A stretch of DNA of 64,000 nt from Chryseobacterium camelliae (GTDB taxonomy: Bacteria; Bacteroidota; Bacteroidia; Flavobacteriales; Weeksellaceae). A model generated the notes under the pieces. That model did not search any database and was not told where the DNA came from. It was given only the letters and a program-made list of their open reading frames with translations. Location: assembly GCF_030818575.1 (NCBI RefSeq), contig NZ_JAUTAL010000001.1, positions 806,001 to 870,000 on the forward strand, given 5' to 3'. Within the stretch, counting starts at the first letter, position 1. Every line of letters starts with the position of its first letter. The position numbers were made by a program, and so were the translations under genes. Below are positions 43,474 through 52,930 of this stretch, piece after piece.

Positions 43474-43950
43474 TTATTTCTTTACGCTAAAACTATTGAG
43501 GGATTCGCTGAACAGCTTGCTGTAGTTGCCGTTCCAGTATTTCTGTTCGCAGTTTATGGAAACCAGATAGAGGTCTTTGCCTTTCTGGAAGACTTTGGTT
43601 ACCCAGAAAAGCTTGTTCTTTTCATCTGCGTATTCATACAGGTATTCCGTATATCCTTTTTTGCTGCCCCTGCTTTTTACTTTAGATTCATCATCACCGG
43701 ATTTGTACAGGTCGATGATGAACTTTTTGGTTTCTGTCTTCGGAAGATTCAGGTCATGGTATTCCGAAATGGTAACAGCCCCGATTTCATTACCGGGAAA
43801 AATGTTGATGATATCACTGTCATTCGTGAGCTTCCAGCCTTCAGGATAGGAAATAGAGTAGTGATCGTTTTCGTAGACCTTTGTAGGCACAGTCTGAGCA
43901 TACATCAAACCTGCGACAAACAATAAGAATGCTCCAAATATATTTTTCAT
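43474..43950 (-). CDS. Exported PsbP/DcrB-like protein
   Basis: A 158-residue protein with signal peptide (cleavage after GLMYA) and a compact alpha/beta domain: YENDHYSISYPEGWKLTNDS is the typical opening of PsbP-like/DcrB-like domains, followed by INIFPGNEIGAVTISEYHDL and a C-terminal FSESLNSFSVKK. Function unknown. Its ATG overlaps the idi stop codon (ATGA), so it is translationally coupled to idi, and gcvT follows. Confidence 0.75.
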   Translation of the reverse strand: MKNIFGAFLLFVAGLMYAQTVPTKVYENDHYSISYPEGWKLTNDSDIINIFPGNEIGAVTISEYHDLNLPKTETKKFIIDLYKSGDDESKVKSRGSKKGYTEYLYEYADEKNKLFWVTKVFQKGKDLYLVSINCEQKYWNGNYSKLFSESLNSFSVKK

Positions 43951-44462
43951 AATGTAAAGTGATCTTTATATTCCTGTAAAATAATTTTGAACCACTCCGT
44001 AAAATGTTCAGGGTTTTCAGACAGCTCACGGTCCAGTTCTTCTATGGATACATAGCGTACTTCTTCCACTTCCTCCGGGTTAAGGCGGAATTCATTTTCA
44101 TACAATCCTACGAATACGTGGTCCAGCTCATGTTCCCACAATCCGCCGCCAACATCTGCTTTATAAATGAAACTGAATTTTTCAGAGAGTTCCACATCTA
44201 TGCCCAGTTCTTCCTTTACCCTGCGGCGGGCGCCTTCCAGATAAGATTCATCGGACCTCGGATGCGAGCATACGGCGTTGGTCCATTGGTTAGGAGAATG
44301 GTATTTTCCTGTCGCCCTTTTTTGCAGAAGCATTTCGCCTTTTCTGTTGAATAAAAAAACGGAAAAAGCACGGTGCAACAGTCCGTTGATATGGGCCTGC
44401 TGCTTTTCCATAAGGCCAAGAACCTCATCGCCGGGATTTACTAAAACTACGAATTCTTCCAT
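43947..44462 (-). CDS. idi: Isopentenyl-diphosphate delta-isomerase (type I)
   Basis: Interconverts isopentenyl and dimethylallyl diphosphate for isoprenoid synthesis, including menaquinone side chains. The 171-residue Nudix-fold protein starts MEEFVVLVNPGDEVLG. Catalytic Cys is in WTNAVCSHPR, the Nudix-like helix is GARRRVKEELGI and the second catalytic Glu lies in WEHELDHVFVG. I start at 44462 because TACATTTG at 44475-44468 lies between this ATG and an upstream in-frame ATG. Only five bases separate promoter and ATG, suggesting a leaderless mRNA. Confidence 0.92.
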   Translation of the reverse strand: MEEFVVLVNPGDEVLGLMEKQQAHINGLLHRAFSVFLFNRKGEMLLQKRATGKYHSPNQWTNAVCSHPRSDESYLEGARRRVKEELGIDVELSEKFSFIYKADVGGGLWEHELDHVFVGLYENEFRLNPEEVEEVRYVSIEELDRELSENPEHFTEWFKIILQEYKDHFTL

Positions 44463-44467
44463 CCCCA

Positions 44468-44475
44468 CAAATGTA
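44468..44475 (-). promoter_or_regulatory. Promoter -7 element of the idi unit
   Basis: Minus strand TACATTTG, then TGGGG, then the idi ATG at 44462. It should drive idi, the PsbP-like gene and gcvT. Confidence 0.65.
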
Positions 44476-44672
44476 AGCCTAATAAATGTATTTTGGAAAT
44501 TTTTGATGAATATCATAAGCTTAAAGGCTTAAAGGATAGAGATGCTTATCGATATTGTGGCACTTGTGTTTAAACAGCAGAAAGGCCTTTATTGCGGATA
44601 TTTTAAATGTAAGATAAGTTTAACATGCTTTTTACACACAAAAACCTTAACTTCGTGGTTCAAATCGTAATA

Positions 44673-45080
44673 ATGGAGTTAGAACACAAAGACCACATCA
44701 GTCCTATTCTGAAGGACGGAATTAAAAATTACCTGATCGATATAGACGGAACCATCACGGAAGATGTTCCTAACGAGGAGCCTGAAAGAATGGTGACCTG
44801 CGAGCCTTTTCCGGACGCGCTTGAAACCATCAACAGATGGTATGACGAAGGGCACCAGATCTGCTTTTTCACTTCCAGAACCGAAAACCTGAAGCAGATT
44901 ACCATCGACTGGCTGGATAAGCACGGATTCAAATACCACAGTGTGCTTTGCGGAAAGCCAAGGGGCGGAAACTACCACTGGATAGATAACCACCTGGTGA
45001 GGGCTACACGATATAAAGGAAGGTTTACCGACCTTGTGGAAAAACAGGTAACCATCGAAGTTTTTAAAGAAGACGAATAA
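44673..45080 (+). CDS. HAD-superfamily hydrolase
   Basis: A 135-residue small HAD-fold protein. Motif I is LIDIDGTITEDVP (nucleophile Asp in DIDGT), motif II is the Ser/Thr in CFFTSRTENLKQ, and a late acidic motif is in HWIDNHLVRATRY. It lacks a cap domain of any size. It should hydrolyse a phosphate ester, substrate unknown; relatives are often labelled phosphoheptose isomerase, which the fold does not support. I start at 44673 (ELEHKDHISPILKD), with a near-consensus TAACTTCG about 20 bases upstream; the earlier ATG at 44625 would include the promoter. Confidence 0.78.
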   Translation: MELEHKDHISPILKDGIKNYLIDIDGTITEDVPNEEPERMVTCEPFPDALETINRWYDEGHQICFFTSRTENLKQITIDWLDKHGFKYHSVLCGKPRGGNYHWIDNHLVRATRYKGRFTDLVEKQVTIEVFKEDE

Positions 45081-45087
45081 ATTGAAT

Positions 45088-45106
45088 TGAAAGGCCGGCC
45101 TTTTTT
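45088..45106 (+). terminator. Short terminator after the HAD gene
   Basis: AAAGGCCGGCCTTT is self-complementary (45090-45103), followed by T. Short loop, so moderate confidence. Confidence 0.55.
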
Positions 45107-45162
45107 AATCTGTAGGAGGTTAAAAGAGGCCGGTTGGATTATAACAATATGATAAAGTATTT

Positions 45163-46122
45163 ATGAAAGTTTTAGCAAACGACGGCCTGGACCAATCCGG
45201 CATTGACGCACTTACTGAAAAGGGCTTTGAGGTGATCACTACTAAGGTACCTCAGGAATTCCTGATGGATTACATTAACGAACATAAAATCCGTACCGTG
45301 CTGGTACGTAGCGCCACCCAGGTAAGAAAAGACCTGATTGACAACTGCCCGTCTCTGGAGATCATCGGAAGAGGGGGTGTAGGAATGGACAATATAGATG
45401 TGGATTATGCCAGAGAAAAAGGCATCCATGTCATCAATACTCCTGCAGCTTCATCAGAATCTGTGGCAGAGCTGGTATTCGCGCACCTTTTTTCAGGCGC
45501 GAGATTCCTGCAGGATTCCAACAGAAAAATGCCGGTTTCCGGAGATACTGATTTTGCAGGCCTTAAGAAAGCATACGCGGCAGGAATAGAGCTGCGCGGA
45601 AAGACCATAGGTATTGTAGGAATGGGAAGAATCGGCCAGGAAGTAGCCAGGATAGCTTTAGGATTGGGAATGAGAGTGGTTGCTGCGGATAACAATGTAG
45701 GAAGGGCAAGCATCAAGGTTAAATTTTATAACAGCCAGTTCATCAATGTGGATATTGAAACCGAGCCTCTACAGGAGGTTCTTAAGCATTCGGACTTTAT
45801 TACCCTTCATGTTCCTGCACAGAAGGATGGCTATATGATCGGTAAGAATGAATTCGACAGCATGAAGGACGGTGTGTCAGTCATCAACTGTTCCAGAGGA
45901 GGAGTGATAGACGAAGCTGCCCTGATCGATGCCCTGGATTCCGGAAAAGTAAGGTTTGCCGGTCTTGATGTATTCATTAATGAGCCAACACCTTCTAAAG
46001 CTATTTTAAACCATCCGAAGATTTCCCTTACGCCCCACACCGGTGCCTCTACACTTGAAGCACAGGACAGGATAGGGTTATCTCTGGCAGAGCAGATTTG
46101 CAGTATCTTACAGATTCACTAA
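45163..46122 (+). CDS. serA: D-3-phosphoglycerate dehydrogenase, short form
   Basis: First step of serine synthesis: oxidises 3-phosphoglycerate with NAD. The 319-residue protein has the D-2-hydroxyacid dehydrogenase pattern: GRGGVGMDNIDVDYAREKGI, the Rossmann segment GKTIGIVGMGRIGQEVARIA, NCSRGGVIDEAALIDAL and the catalytic His in LTPHTGAST. It lacks the C-terminal ACT domain of E. coli SerA (410 residues), so serine feedback of that type is not expected. Other 2-hydroxyacid dehydrogenases cannot be fully excluded. serC is not adjacent. Confidence 0.85.
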   Translation: MKVLANDGLDQSGIDALTEKGFEVITTKVPQEFLMDYINEHKIRTVLVRSATQVRKDLIDNCPSLEIIGRGGVGMDNIDVDYAREKGIHVINTPAASSESVAELVFAHLFSGARFLQDSNRKMPVSGDTDFAGLKKAYAAGIELRGKTIGIVGMGRIGQEVARIALGLGMRVVAADNNVGRASIKVKFYNSQFINVDIETEPLQEVLKHSDFITLHVPAQKDGYMIGKNEFDSMKDGVSVINCSRGGVIDEAALIDALDSGKVRFAGLDVFINEPTPSKAILNHPKISLTPHTGASTLEAQDRIGLSLAEQICSILQIH

Positions 46123-46145
46123 AATCTTGTTGTAAAATAAAAGAG

Positions 46146-46174
46146 AAATACCTCCTGTTTACGGAGGTATTTTT
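46146..46174. terminator. Bidirectional terminator between serA and mscL
   Basis: AAATACCTCC and GGAGGTATTT flank TGTTTAC, with A-rich and T-rich sides; the two genes converge here. Confidence 0.85.
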
Positions 46175-46175
46175 A

Positions 46176-46556
46176 TTATAATGTATTTTTGCTTTTAAGG
46201 ATATCCCGGATCTCCATGAGTAATTTCTGATCCTGAGTAGGTCCTGCCGGAGCAGCCTCTTCTTTGCGTACCATCCTGTTGGCTGCCTTTACAATCCAGA
46301 AAAGAACGATGGCGATACACAGGAAACTGATCACCGCTGAAAGGAAATTACCATACGTAACCCCGTTCCACGACAGTTTTGATATATTTTCCGCGCCGGC
46401 CGCCTTCAGTGCTGGATTAAGGATCAGCGGAGTGATCACATCTTCTACTAATGAAGAAACTATTTTGCCAAAAGCACCTCCTATGATTACACCGACAGCC
46501 AGGTCCAGCACATTGCCTTTAAAGGCAAAAGACTTGAATTCTTTAATCAATCCCAT
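46176..46556 (-). CDS. mscL: Large-conductance mechanosensitive channel
   Basis: Pentameric inner-membrane channel that opens under membrane tension and releases solutes in osmotic downshock. The 126-residue protein starts MGLIKEFKSFAFKGNVLDLA and VGVIIGGAFGKIVSSLVEDV (TM1), followed by a variable periplasmic loop, TM2 (FLSAVISFLCIAIVLFWIVK) and the C-terminal helix (QDQKLLMEIRDIL). Length and pattern are normal. Single gene, convergent with serA. Confidence 0.95.
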   Translation of the reverse strand: MGLIKEFKSFAFKGNVLDLAVGVIIGGAFGKIVSSLVEDVITPLILNPALKAAGAENISKLSWNGVTYGNFLSAVISFLCIAIVLFWIVKAANRMVRKEEAAPAGPTQDQKLLMEIRDILKSKNTL

Positions 46557-46733
46557 AATTTATATTTTTAATATTTTTTAAAATGATTTTAAAAATATAA
46601 AATTTTTCAGATATTTTATGCCTTTTATCGCAAAATTATCTACTCTAATGACTATTTAATCCCGATACAGGGACGAAATTCCTCCCGGATGGAAAAATAT
46701 TCGTACCTTATTCTGACCAAATTTAAAATATCC

Positions 46734-48251
46734 ATGAAAGTATTTACTGCCGAAAACATCCGGAAATGTGATCAATATACCATAGCGCATGAGCCAGTCT
46801 CATCCGTACAGCTGATGGAACGAGCTGCAGTAGCCTGCGCCAACTGGATTGCCGAGCACTGCAAGAGCCACAAGAACATCGCTGTTTTCTGCGGTACGGG
46901 CAATAACGGAGGTGATGGCTTTGCCATAGCAAGACTGCTGCATTCCAAAGGCTTTGATGTGGAGATCTTTACCAACAACCTTAAAGCTAAATTTTCTGAA
47001 GATGCTGCAGCCAACCTGAAAAAGCTGAGGGATATTCCCGGCCTGTCAGTAAAAAGTTTTAAAGATAAGCTTAACTACCGTTTTGACAGCAAGACGATTA
47101 TCATTGATGCGCTCTTCGGGACCGGGCTTTCCAGGCCTTTGCAGGAAGATTATGCAGAAGTGGTTAGCCATCTGAATACAATGTCGAATATCAGGATTGC
47201 CATAGACATCCCGTCCGGCCTTCCGGCTGATGGCGCCATAAAGGAAGATTCTGTGGTCTTTAAAGCAGATTATACCCTGAGTTTTCAGTTCTGGAAGAAG
47301 AGTTTCCTTCATCCCGAGACAGGAAAATTTACCGGAAAGGTCATCATCCTTGATATTCATATGAGCGAAGATTTTATTGCTGCCACAGATGCCGATGACT
47401 GTGTTATAGATAATACTGTCGTAGAGCGTATCTTCATGCCCAGGGAAGATTTTACTCATAAAGGAAGCTTTGGAAAAGTAGTGATAACGGCAGGAAGTTA
47501 CGGGAAGATCGGCGCAGCAGTGCTGGCTACAAAATCGGCTCTCAAAACCGGTGCAGGACTCACATTTACGCTGGCTCCGGCCTGTGGATATGAAATTTTG
47601 CAGACTTTGTGCCCCGAGGCCATGTTTATGGAAAGTGGTGACAGATGCCTCACTCATTTTGAAGCTGATGAAGATGCCGTATATGGAATTGGACCGGGGT
47701 TGGGCAGGGAACCGCAAACCGTGGTAGCACTGATAAAATTCCTGAAAAAGTATAAAAAGCCTCTGGTGCTCGATGCAGATGCCCTTAACATCCTGGCAGA
47801 AGATGAAAAAAACCTCAGGCTGATTCCTGAAAATTCTATACTTACACCCCATCCCAAGGAATTTGAAAGACTGTTTGGGAAAACGGACAATTCATTTGAA
47901 AGGCTGGAGCTTGCCCGTAAAAAAGCGGCAGAGCATAAAATTTACATTGTACTCAAAGACCATCATACTCAGATCGTAAGCCCAGATGGTACGGTATTTT
48001 ATAATATCAACGGGAATTCAGGGCTCGCAAAAGGTGGAAGCGGTGATATCTTGACAGGAATTATCACTTCACTTCTGGCACAGGGATATACCGAAGAGCA
48101 TGCTGCCATATTAGGCATATGGCTTCACGGAAAGGCAGCGGATTTTGCGGCTGAGAAATATTCAAAGGAATCAATGCTGCCAACAGATGTAGTCGATGCC
48201 TTAAGCCATGCTTTCGAAGAGCTGAATAAAAAAGTAACCGTTAAGTTATAA
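46734..48251 (+). CDS. nnrD: Bifunctional NAD(P)HX epimerase/dehydratase
   Basis: Repairs hydrated NADH and NADPH. The 505-residue protein joins an N-terminal epimerase domain (YjeF_N: LMERAAVACANWI, FCGTGNNGGDGFAIARLL, DALFGTGLSRPL, IDIPSGLPADG) with a C-terminal ADP/ATP-dependent dehydratase domain (HKGSFGKVVITAGSYGKIGA, YGIGPGLG, LDADALNIL, NGNSGLAKGGSGDILTGIIT). I start at 46734 (MKVFTAENIRKCDQ), the family N-terminus; an upstream in-frame ATG at 46689 adds 15 unlike residues. Single gene with terminator. Confidence 0.92.
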   Translation: MKVFTAENIRKCDQYTIAHEPVSSVQLMERAAVACANWIAEHCKSHKNIAVFCGTGNNGGDGFAIARLLHSKGFDVEIFTNNLKAKFSEDAAANLKKLRDIPGLSVKSFKDKLNYRFDSKTIIIDALFGTGLSRPLQEDYAEVVSHLNTMSNIRIAIDIPSGLPADGAIKEDSVVFKADYTLSFQFWKKSFLHPETGKFTGKVIILDIHMSEDFIAATDADDCVIDNTVVERIFMPREDFTHKGSFGKVVITAGSYGKIGAAVLATKSALKTGAGLTFTLAPACGYEILQTLCPEAMFMESGDRCLTHFEADEDAVYGIGPGLGREPQTVVALIKFLKKYKKPLVLDADALNILAEDEKNLRLIPENSILTPHPKEFERLFGKTDNSFERLELARKKAAEHKIYIVLKDHHTQIVSPDGTVFYNINGNSGLAKGGSGDILTGIITSLLAQGYTEEHAAILGIWLHGKAADFAAEKYSKESMLPTDVVDALSHAFEELNKKVTVKL

Positions 48252-48254
48252 AGC

Positions 48255-48298
48255 GAAAAAGGCAAAGCTACAGATGTAGATTTGCCTTTTGTTTTTTT
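48255..48298 (+). terminator. nnrD terminator
   Basis: AAAAGGCAAA and TTTGCCTTTT enclose a second stem (CTAC/GTAG), followed by T run. Confidence 0.75.
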
Positions 48299-48312
48299 TG
48301 GTACCCGTGAAT

Positions 48313-49581
48313 TTAATCCGGTTTTTCGTTCTCAGCCTGGGTAATGGTGAACTTTTTAGATATTACCATGATGATCACCCCGGCAATCATGAAAGGTATT
48401 GATAATACCTGTCCTGTGTTTAAAGATCCTATCTGGATAAACTCGTCACCCTGAGGCATTTTCAGGAATTCTACGAAAAACCTGATGGCCCACAGAATGA
48501 TGAAAAACAGTCCGAACAGCCATCCCTGCTGGTATTTTTTATTTGTTTTCCTATACAGGATCCACAGCAATATAAACAGGCATACATAGCCGAACGCTTC
48601 AAAAAGCTGGCTAGGGTATCGAGGAACGGTTACTCCATATTCACTGCTTTGCTGTGGGAACAATAAGGCAAATGGGGAATTAGGATCTACCGGTTTCCCG
48701 ATGATTTCAGAATTGAAAAAATTACCCATCCTAACAAAAGCTCCTCCTAAGGCAACAACGATTCCCAGACGGTCATATACCCAGAACGGGTTCTTTTTGA
48801 TAATTTTGAATGAATAATACAAAGTCGTGAATATCAGTGCAATGGTGGCGCCATGGCTGGCTAGTCCCGAAAATCCGGTGAATTTAAGTCCGCCTTTTGT
48901 ACTGATGGGTAAAAACACGCTCCAGAAATCCTCTTTGAACAGTTCCGGCTGGTAAAAAATGACATGGCCTAACCTTGCTCCCAGGATCGTTCCGATCAGA
49001 GTCCAGGTGAACAGAGGCTCAAGGTATTTCTGATTCACATTATCAATCTTAAATATCCTGGACATCAGGAGGTAGCCAAAACCAAACGCGAAAATAAACA
49101 TAAGGCTGTAAAAGTGCAGGGTAATTGGTCCCAGTTTTATGCCCTTTGCAGGATCCCAGATTTTGAACGGTGTTTCCAGCTTTACCTGATCCGTAGCGGC
49201 AACAGGCTTTGAAGTTTTTACCGCGTACTTGAATTTTTCAGCATTTTCTTTGGTGACAGGCAATTTAACCATCCTGAAGTCCTTATCAAAAAACTGATAT
49301 CCTGCCTGTCCGAACTTTTCCATCGTTGCAGCGCTGTAATTAAAGTATCCGGGTTCAAAATTCGATTCATTAAGAATAACAAGCGTATTGCCTTCAGTTC
49401 TTTTATCGGCAAAGGTATTGAGGTCTCCGATTTCCGTAGTCGCGTAAATCTTTACGGGAATACTGGAGGAGTTGACCTGTAAGGTTCCCTCAGACATGCC
49501 GTCCGGATAGTCCTGGGCAAATATGCATTGTGTCATAAAGACCAGTATAAACAGATAAATCCTGAAAAAAATGTTATTCAT
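48313..49581 (-). CDS. lgt: Prolipoprotein diacylglyceryl transferase with N-terminal exported domain
   Basis: Transfers diacylglycerol to the lipobox Cys of prolipoproteins in the inner membrane. The Lgt core (about residues 135-410) has the catalytic features: ASHGATIALI (His), VRMGNFFNSEIIGKP (the Arg-Asn signature) and IRFFVEFLK (late Arg). Unusually, it is preceded by a signal-peptide-like segment (IYLFILVFMTQCIFAQ) and about 110 residues of soluble sequence (YPDGMSEGTLQVNSSSIPVK...). Start at 49581 is chosen since longer openings overlap yidD. It should mature the many lipoproteins in this window. It follows yidD by 22 bases. Confidence 0.88.
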   Translation of the reverse strand: MNNIFFRIYLFILVFMTQCIFAQDYPDGMSEGTLQVNSSSIPVKIYATTEIGDLNTFADKRTEGNTLVILNESNFEPGYFNYSAATMEKFGQAGYQFFDKDFRMVKLPVTKENAEKFKYAVKTSKPVAATDQVKLETPFKIWDPAKGIKLGPITLHFYSLMFIFAFGFGYLLMSRIFKIDNVNQKYLEPLFTWTLIGTILGARLGHVIFYQPELFKEDFWSVFLPISTKGGLKFTGFSGLASHGATIALIFTTLYYSFKIIKKNPFWVYDRLGIVVALGGAFVRMGNFFNSEIIGKPVDPNSPFALLFPQQSSEYGVTVPRYPSQLFEAFGYVCLFILLWILYRKTNKKYQQGWLFGLFFIILWAIRFFVEFLKMPQGDEFIQIGSLNTGQVLSIPFMIAGVIIMVISKKFTITQAENEKPD

Positions 49582-49603
49582 CTCTATTTTATTTTTTAGT
49601 AGT

Positions 49604-49858
49604 TTAATTATGATTATGGTTTTTAGGGGGAACGGGATCATAACCGCTGCCGCCCCAGGGATGGCATCTTGCAATTCTTTTCACGCCGAGCCAGAAACCT
49701 TTGAATGGCCCGTGAACCTGCAGAGCTTTCACCATATAATGTGAACATGTAGGCTCGTAACGGCAGTTCTTCGGAAGCAACGGCGAAATAAACCATTGGT
49801 AAAACCGGATCAGAATTACCAGAGGGAAAGTGATGATTTTATTGAATGAAGGTATCAA
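49604..49858 (-). CDS. yidD: Membrane protein insertion efficiency factor YidD
   Basis: An 84-residue protein of the YidD family, which assists YidC in membrane protein insertion. The signature is complete: [40 protein letters not shown] and [17 protein letters not shown], with three conserved Cys. It is usually next to rnpA and yidC but here precedes lgt on the same strand. Confidence 0.95.
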   Translation of the reverse strand: MIPSFNKIITFPLVILIRFYQWFISPLLPKNCRYEPTCSHYMVKALQVHGPFKGFWLGVKRIARCHPWGGSGYDPVPPKNHNHN

Positions 49859-50119
49859 AACAATGCAAAAGTAGCGTAAAAAAATAAAAGCCGGATGACA
49901 TTACCGTGGTTTTGTTGTTAATTGTTGGGTACTCTAGAATGAAGACAGTGAATGAAATGTTAAAATCTGTACCAGTGTATCATTAACTTCCGGTCTTTGA
50001 AACAGGATTGGCAGAGGAAATTTCTGATCCCTGTTATTTTGTTTTATATTTACAGCAAATCCCGGATGCAATGATCAGGGCATGCCCCTGGTCATGTGAT
50101 GCAATGATGTGACCTGCTT

Positions 50120-51352
50120 ATGAAAAAACTCTATAGCTTCCTGATGAGCTTTAAAACATTGATGATGTTTAACTGCATTATTTTGGCAGGTAAAATTCTA
50201 TACTCTTTTCTCACCGGTTTCAGCGGCAATACTTTTGAAGACTGGAGTATTGCCGAAAATATAGCACATTACGGCGTTTATTCCGAGTTTATTAATGTAG
50301 GGCCAACCGCTTACAAGCTGCCTGTTTATCCGTTATTTTTATCCGCTTTTATATCTCTTTTCCAAGATCTTGCCAAAGAAGCTATAGTCATTGCACAACA
50401 CCTGATTTACTTTTTCATTCCGGTGCTGATGGTCAGGATTTCAGGGATATTCAATGTAAAAAAGGTGGGAATCCTTACCGGTTACCTGTTTCTCCTGTCG
50501 CCTGCTTATTTTATCTATTCCAATACGCTTGAAAGTACGAATGTTTTCATCATTATTTTCCTGAATTTTCTGTACCGGTGGAGCAGGGTTTGGCAAGAAG
50601 GCTTCAATACATCCCGAATCATGCTGCTGTCACTCAGTACAGCTCTGTTGTTTCTGTGTCAGGTCGTTGTGGTGCCGTTCGCTTTACTGCTTTTGCTTTC
50701 ATTGTATATCTTCAAGAAAGCCAGCCTGAAACCACTGGCCTTGGTATTGATATTGACTGCCCTGGGATATTCGCCATGGGTAATACGCAATTATATTACT
50801 TTTAACCGGCTGGTAATTTCTAAAACACCGGTCTGGCAGAACCGGTATTTCGGCTATTATTCGGATGTACAGGTTTTCAAGGGGCTTCAGGTCTATTCGG
50901 TGGAACATGAGGCTGAGATCCTGCGCTTGAGAAGGCAGACGGATGAATTCAGGATGGAAGATCTGTACCGGCGCGAAGTGAAGAAAATAGAAAAGGCCCA
51001 GCCATCCATTGTATTCAAAAAGGCTTTGGCCAATATCCTGATGCTCTGGTATGTTCCCTCAAGGTATTATCATGATCAGAGCTTATCGATATGGATTACA
51101 AGGAAATTGTATGTCATTATCATTAATCTCCTGACCGTATTTTCACTCGTCTTTATCTACAGGAGGAAATCCTGGAAGCTACTGGCTTTTTCGGTCTTGT
51201 TTTTTTTGAATTTTACAGCTCCTTACGCGCTTACCCATAGTGCCAATACCCGTTTTAAGCTTGATTTTGAATGGTTTCAGCTGTTTCTGATTGCATACCT
51301 GTTATATTTTGCTTTTCTTAAAGAAAAATATGAAGATAAAATTCCCGGTTGA
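50120..51352 (+). CDS. GT-C type membrane glycosyltransferase-like protein
   Basis: A 410-residue integral membrane protein with about ten hydrophobic helices. The first loop holds TFEDWSIAENIAHYGVYSEF then GPTAYKLPVYPLFLS, similar to the acidic first loop of GT-C (PMT/ArnT-like) glycosyltransferases that use polyprenyl-phosphate sugars. Its Asp in the FED motif would be catalytic. Substrates are unknown and no glycan cluster surrounds it. The 260 bases upstream (49859-50119) contain no other gene or clear promoter. Confidence 0.68.
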   Translation: MKKLYSFLMSFKTLMMFNCIILAGKILYSFLTGFSGNTFEDWSIAENIAHYGVYSEFINVGPTAYKLPVYPLFLSAFISLFQDLAKEAIVIAQHLIYFFIPVLMVRISGIFNVKKVGILTGYLFLLSPAYFIYSNTLESTNVFIIIFLNFLYRWSRVWQEGFNTSRIMLLSLSTALLFLCQVVVVPFALLLLLSLYIFKKASLKPLALVLILTALGYSPWVIRNYITFNRLVISKTPVWQNRYFGYYSDVQVFKGLQVYSVEHEAEILRLRRQTDEFRMEDLYRREVKKIEKAQPSIVFKKALANILMLWYVPSRYYHDQSLSIWITRKLYVIIINLLTVFSLVFIYRRKSWKLLAFSVLFFLNFTAPYALTHSANTRFKLDFEWFQLFLIAYLLYFAFLKEKYEDKIPG

Positions 51353-51535
51353 TCAGTCTCCGGAAACATAAATCATTTCCCTTGTTTACCCAATTATATT
51401 AGGTCTGAATTTGATAAGCAGGGCACGGTTGATGGACTTTTGGTAAAAAATGGTCCTCAACATAAAATTCTTCACGATTATTGCATAGACTTCATACAGT
51501 TATTGCACAATAGCCTGATTAAAAAATTAAAATTT

Positions 51536-51543
51536 TAACTTTG
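51536..51543 (+). promoter_or_regulatory. Promoter -7 element of rarA
   Basis: TAACTTTG fits TAnnTTTG. The transcript leader would contain the palindrome GCAGATGATATCTGC at 51568-51582. Confidence 0.6.
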
Positions 51544-51607
51544 TAATAGCAGTACAGATTCTTACGGGCAGATGATATCTGCTAAGGTCTGTTTAAAATT
51601 GAACATC

Positions 51608-52885
51608 TTGAACCAGAATATACCATTAGCCGAAAAATTAAGACCTAAGACACTGAATGATGTTTTGGGGCAGGAACACCTTACCGGAGAAAAGGGAACC
51701 ATCAGGAAAATGCTGAGTAACAATACCCTGAATTCGGTGATTTTCTGGGGTCCCCCCGGAACCGGAAAGACGACATTAGCAGAAATTATCTCTGAGCAGT
51801 CCGGCAGGAAATTCTATAAACTTTCGGCCGTTTCATCAGGAGTAAAAGATGTGCGTGACGTAATTGAAGATGCCAAAAAGCAGAACTTGTTTTCCGGGAA
51901 ATCGCCCATTCTTTTTATTGATGAAATTCACCGGTTCAATAAATCACAGCAGGATTCCCTTCTGCATGCCGTGGAAAAAGGGTGGATTGTCCTGATCGGT
52001 GCTACAACGGAAAACCCGAGCTTTGAAGTCGTATCGGCATTGCTTTCCCGAAGCCAGGTATATGTCCTGAAAGCCCTGAGCTATGAAAAACTGGAAGAGC
52101 TCATCGATATTGCTTCTGAGCGGTATAACAAAGATGAGCATACCCAATTTAAAATTTCCGAAAAAGAGGCCTTTATTCAATATTCAGGAGGGGATGCCAG
52201 AAAACTGATCAATTCTGTAGAACTGGTGCTGAACCAGTATAAAGATAACGGAGCCAGGGAGATTACGAATGAAGATGTTATGGAAGTGCTGCAGGAAACA
52301 ATGGCACTTTATGATAAGAACGGCGAGCAGCATTACGATATTATTTCAGCATTCATCAAATCCATGCGCGGCAGCGATCCTAACGGTACGGTTTACTGGC
52401 TGGCGAGGATGATTGCCGGAGGGGAAGACATTAAATTTATAGCCAGGCGCATGCTGATCCTCGCAGCAGAAGATATCGGGCTGGCCAATCCGAATGCTCT
52501 GATCATGGCCAACAACTGTTTTCAGGCAGTCAATGTAATCGGAAACCCTGAAGCCAGGATTATTTTAAGTGAAACAGCTGTTTACCTTGCCGTGTCCCCG
52601 AAAAGCAATTCTACCTATATGGCGATTAATGAAGCGCTGGCCCTGGTGAAAAAGACCGGTAACCTTCCTGTTCCTCTGCATCTCAGAAATGCACCCACCA
52701 AACTGATGAAAGATCTTGATTATGGCAAGGAATACAAGTATGCCCATTCTTATGAAGGCAATTTTGTCGATCAGGATTTCCTGCCTGCAGAAATTAAGGA
52801 CACTAAGCTCTATGAGCCAGGCAATAATGCTACGGAAAAGAAAATATACGACGAGCTGAAAAAAAAGTGGAACAATAAATATTAA
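51608..52885 (+). CDS. rarA: Replication-associated recombination protein A (AAA+ ATPase)
   Basis: RarA/MgsA-family ATPase acting at stalled replication forks, similar to eukaryotic WRNIP1. The protein starts [20 protein letters not shown] after a TTG at 51608, the family N-terminus; an ATG at 51572 adds 12 residues and is the alternative. Walker A is [11 protein letters not shown], Walker B is [10 protein letters not shown], sensor 1 is [10 protein letters not shown], and the C-terminal tetramerisation part contains [20 protein letters not shown]. Single gene with its own promoter and a terminator at 52884-52913. Confidence 0.92.
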   Translation: MNQNIPLAEKLRPKTLNDVLGQEHLTGEKGTIRKMLSNNTLNSVIFWGPPGTGKTTLAEIISEQSGRKFYKLSAVSSGVKDVRDVIEDAKKQNLFSGKSPILFIDEIHRFNKSQQDSLLHAVEKGWIVLIGATTENPSFEVVSALLSRSQVYVLKALSYEKLEELIDIASERYNKDEHTQFKISEKEAFIQYSGGDARKLINSVELVLNQYKDNGAREITNEDVMEVLQETMALYDKNGEQHYDIISAFIKSMRGSDPNGTVYWLARMIAGGEDIKFIARRMLILAAEDIGLANPNALIMANNCFQAVNVIGNPEARIILSETAVYLAVSPKSNSTYMAINEALALVKKTGNLPVPLHLRNAPTKLMKDLDYGKEYKYAHSYEGNFVDQDFLPAEIKDTKLYEPGNNATEKKIYDELKKKWNNKY

Positions 52886-52913
52886 AGGATACTGTAAAAG
52901 TATCCTTTATATT
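52884..52913 (+). terminator. rarA terminator
   Basis: AAAGGATAC and GTATCCTTT form a 9-bp stem around TGTAAAA, followed by an AT-rich tail. Confidence 0.7.
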
Positions 52914-52930
52914 ATGATCTGTAAGATGTA

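Noticed and set aside
47046..47852. 268-codon open frame on the minus strand opposite nnrD
   Set aside because: It runs antisense to a fully conserved enzyme gene, has no family resemblance and no promoter; it is a codon-usage shadow.
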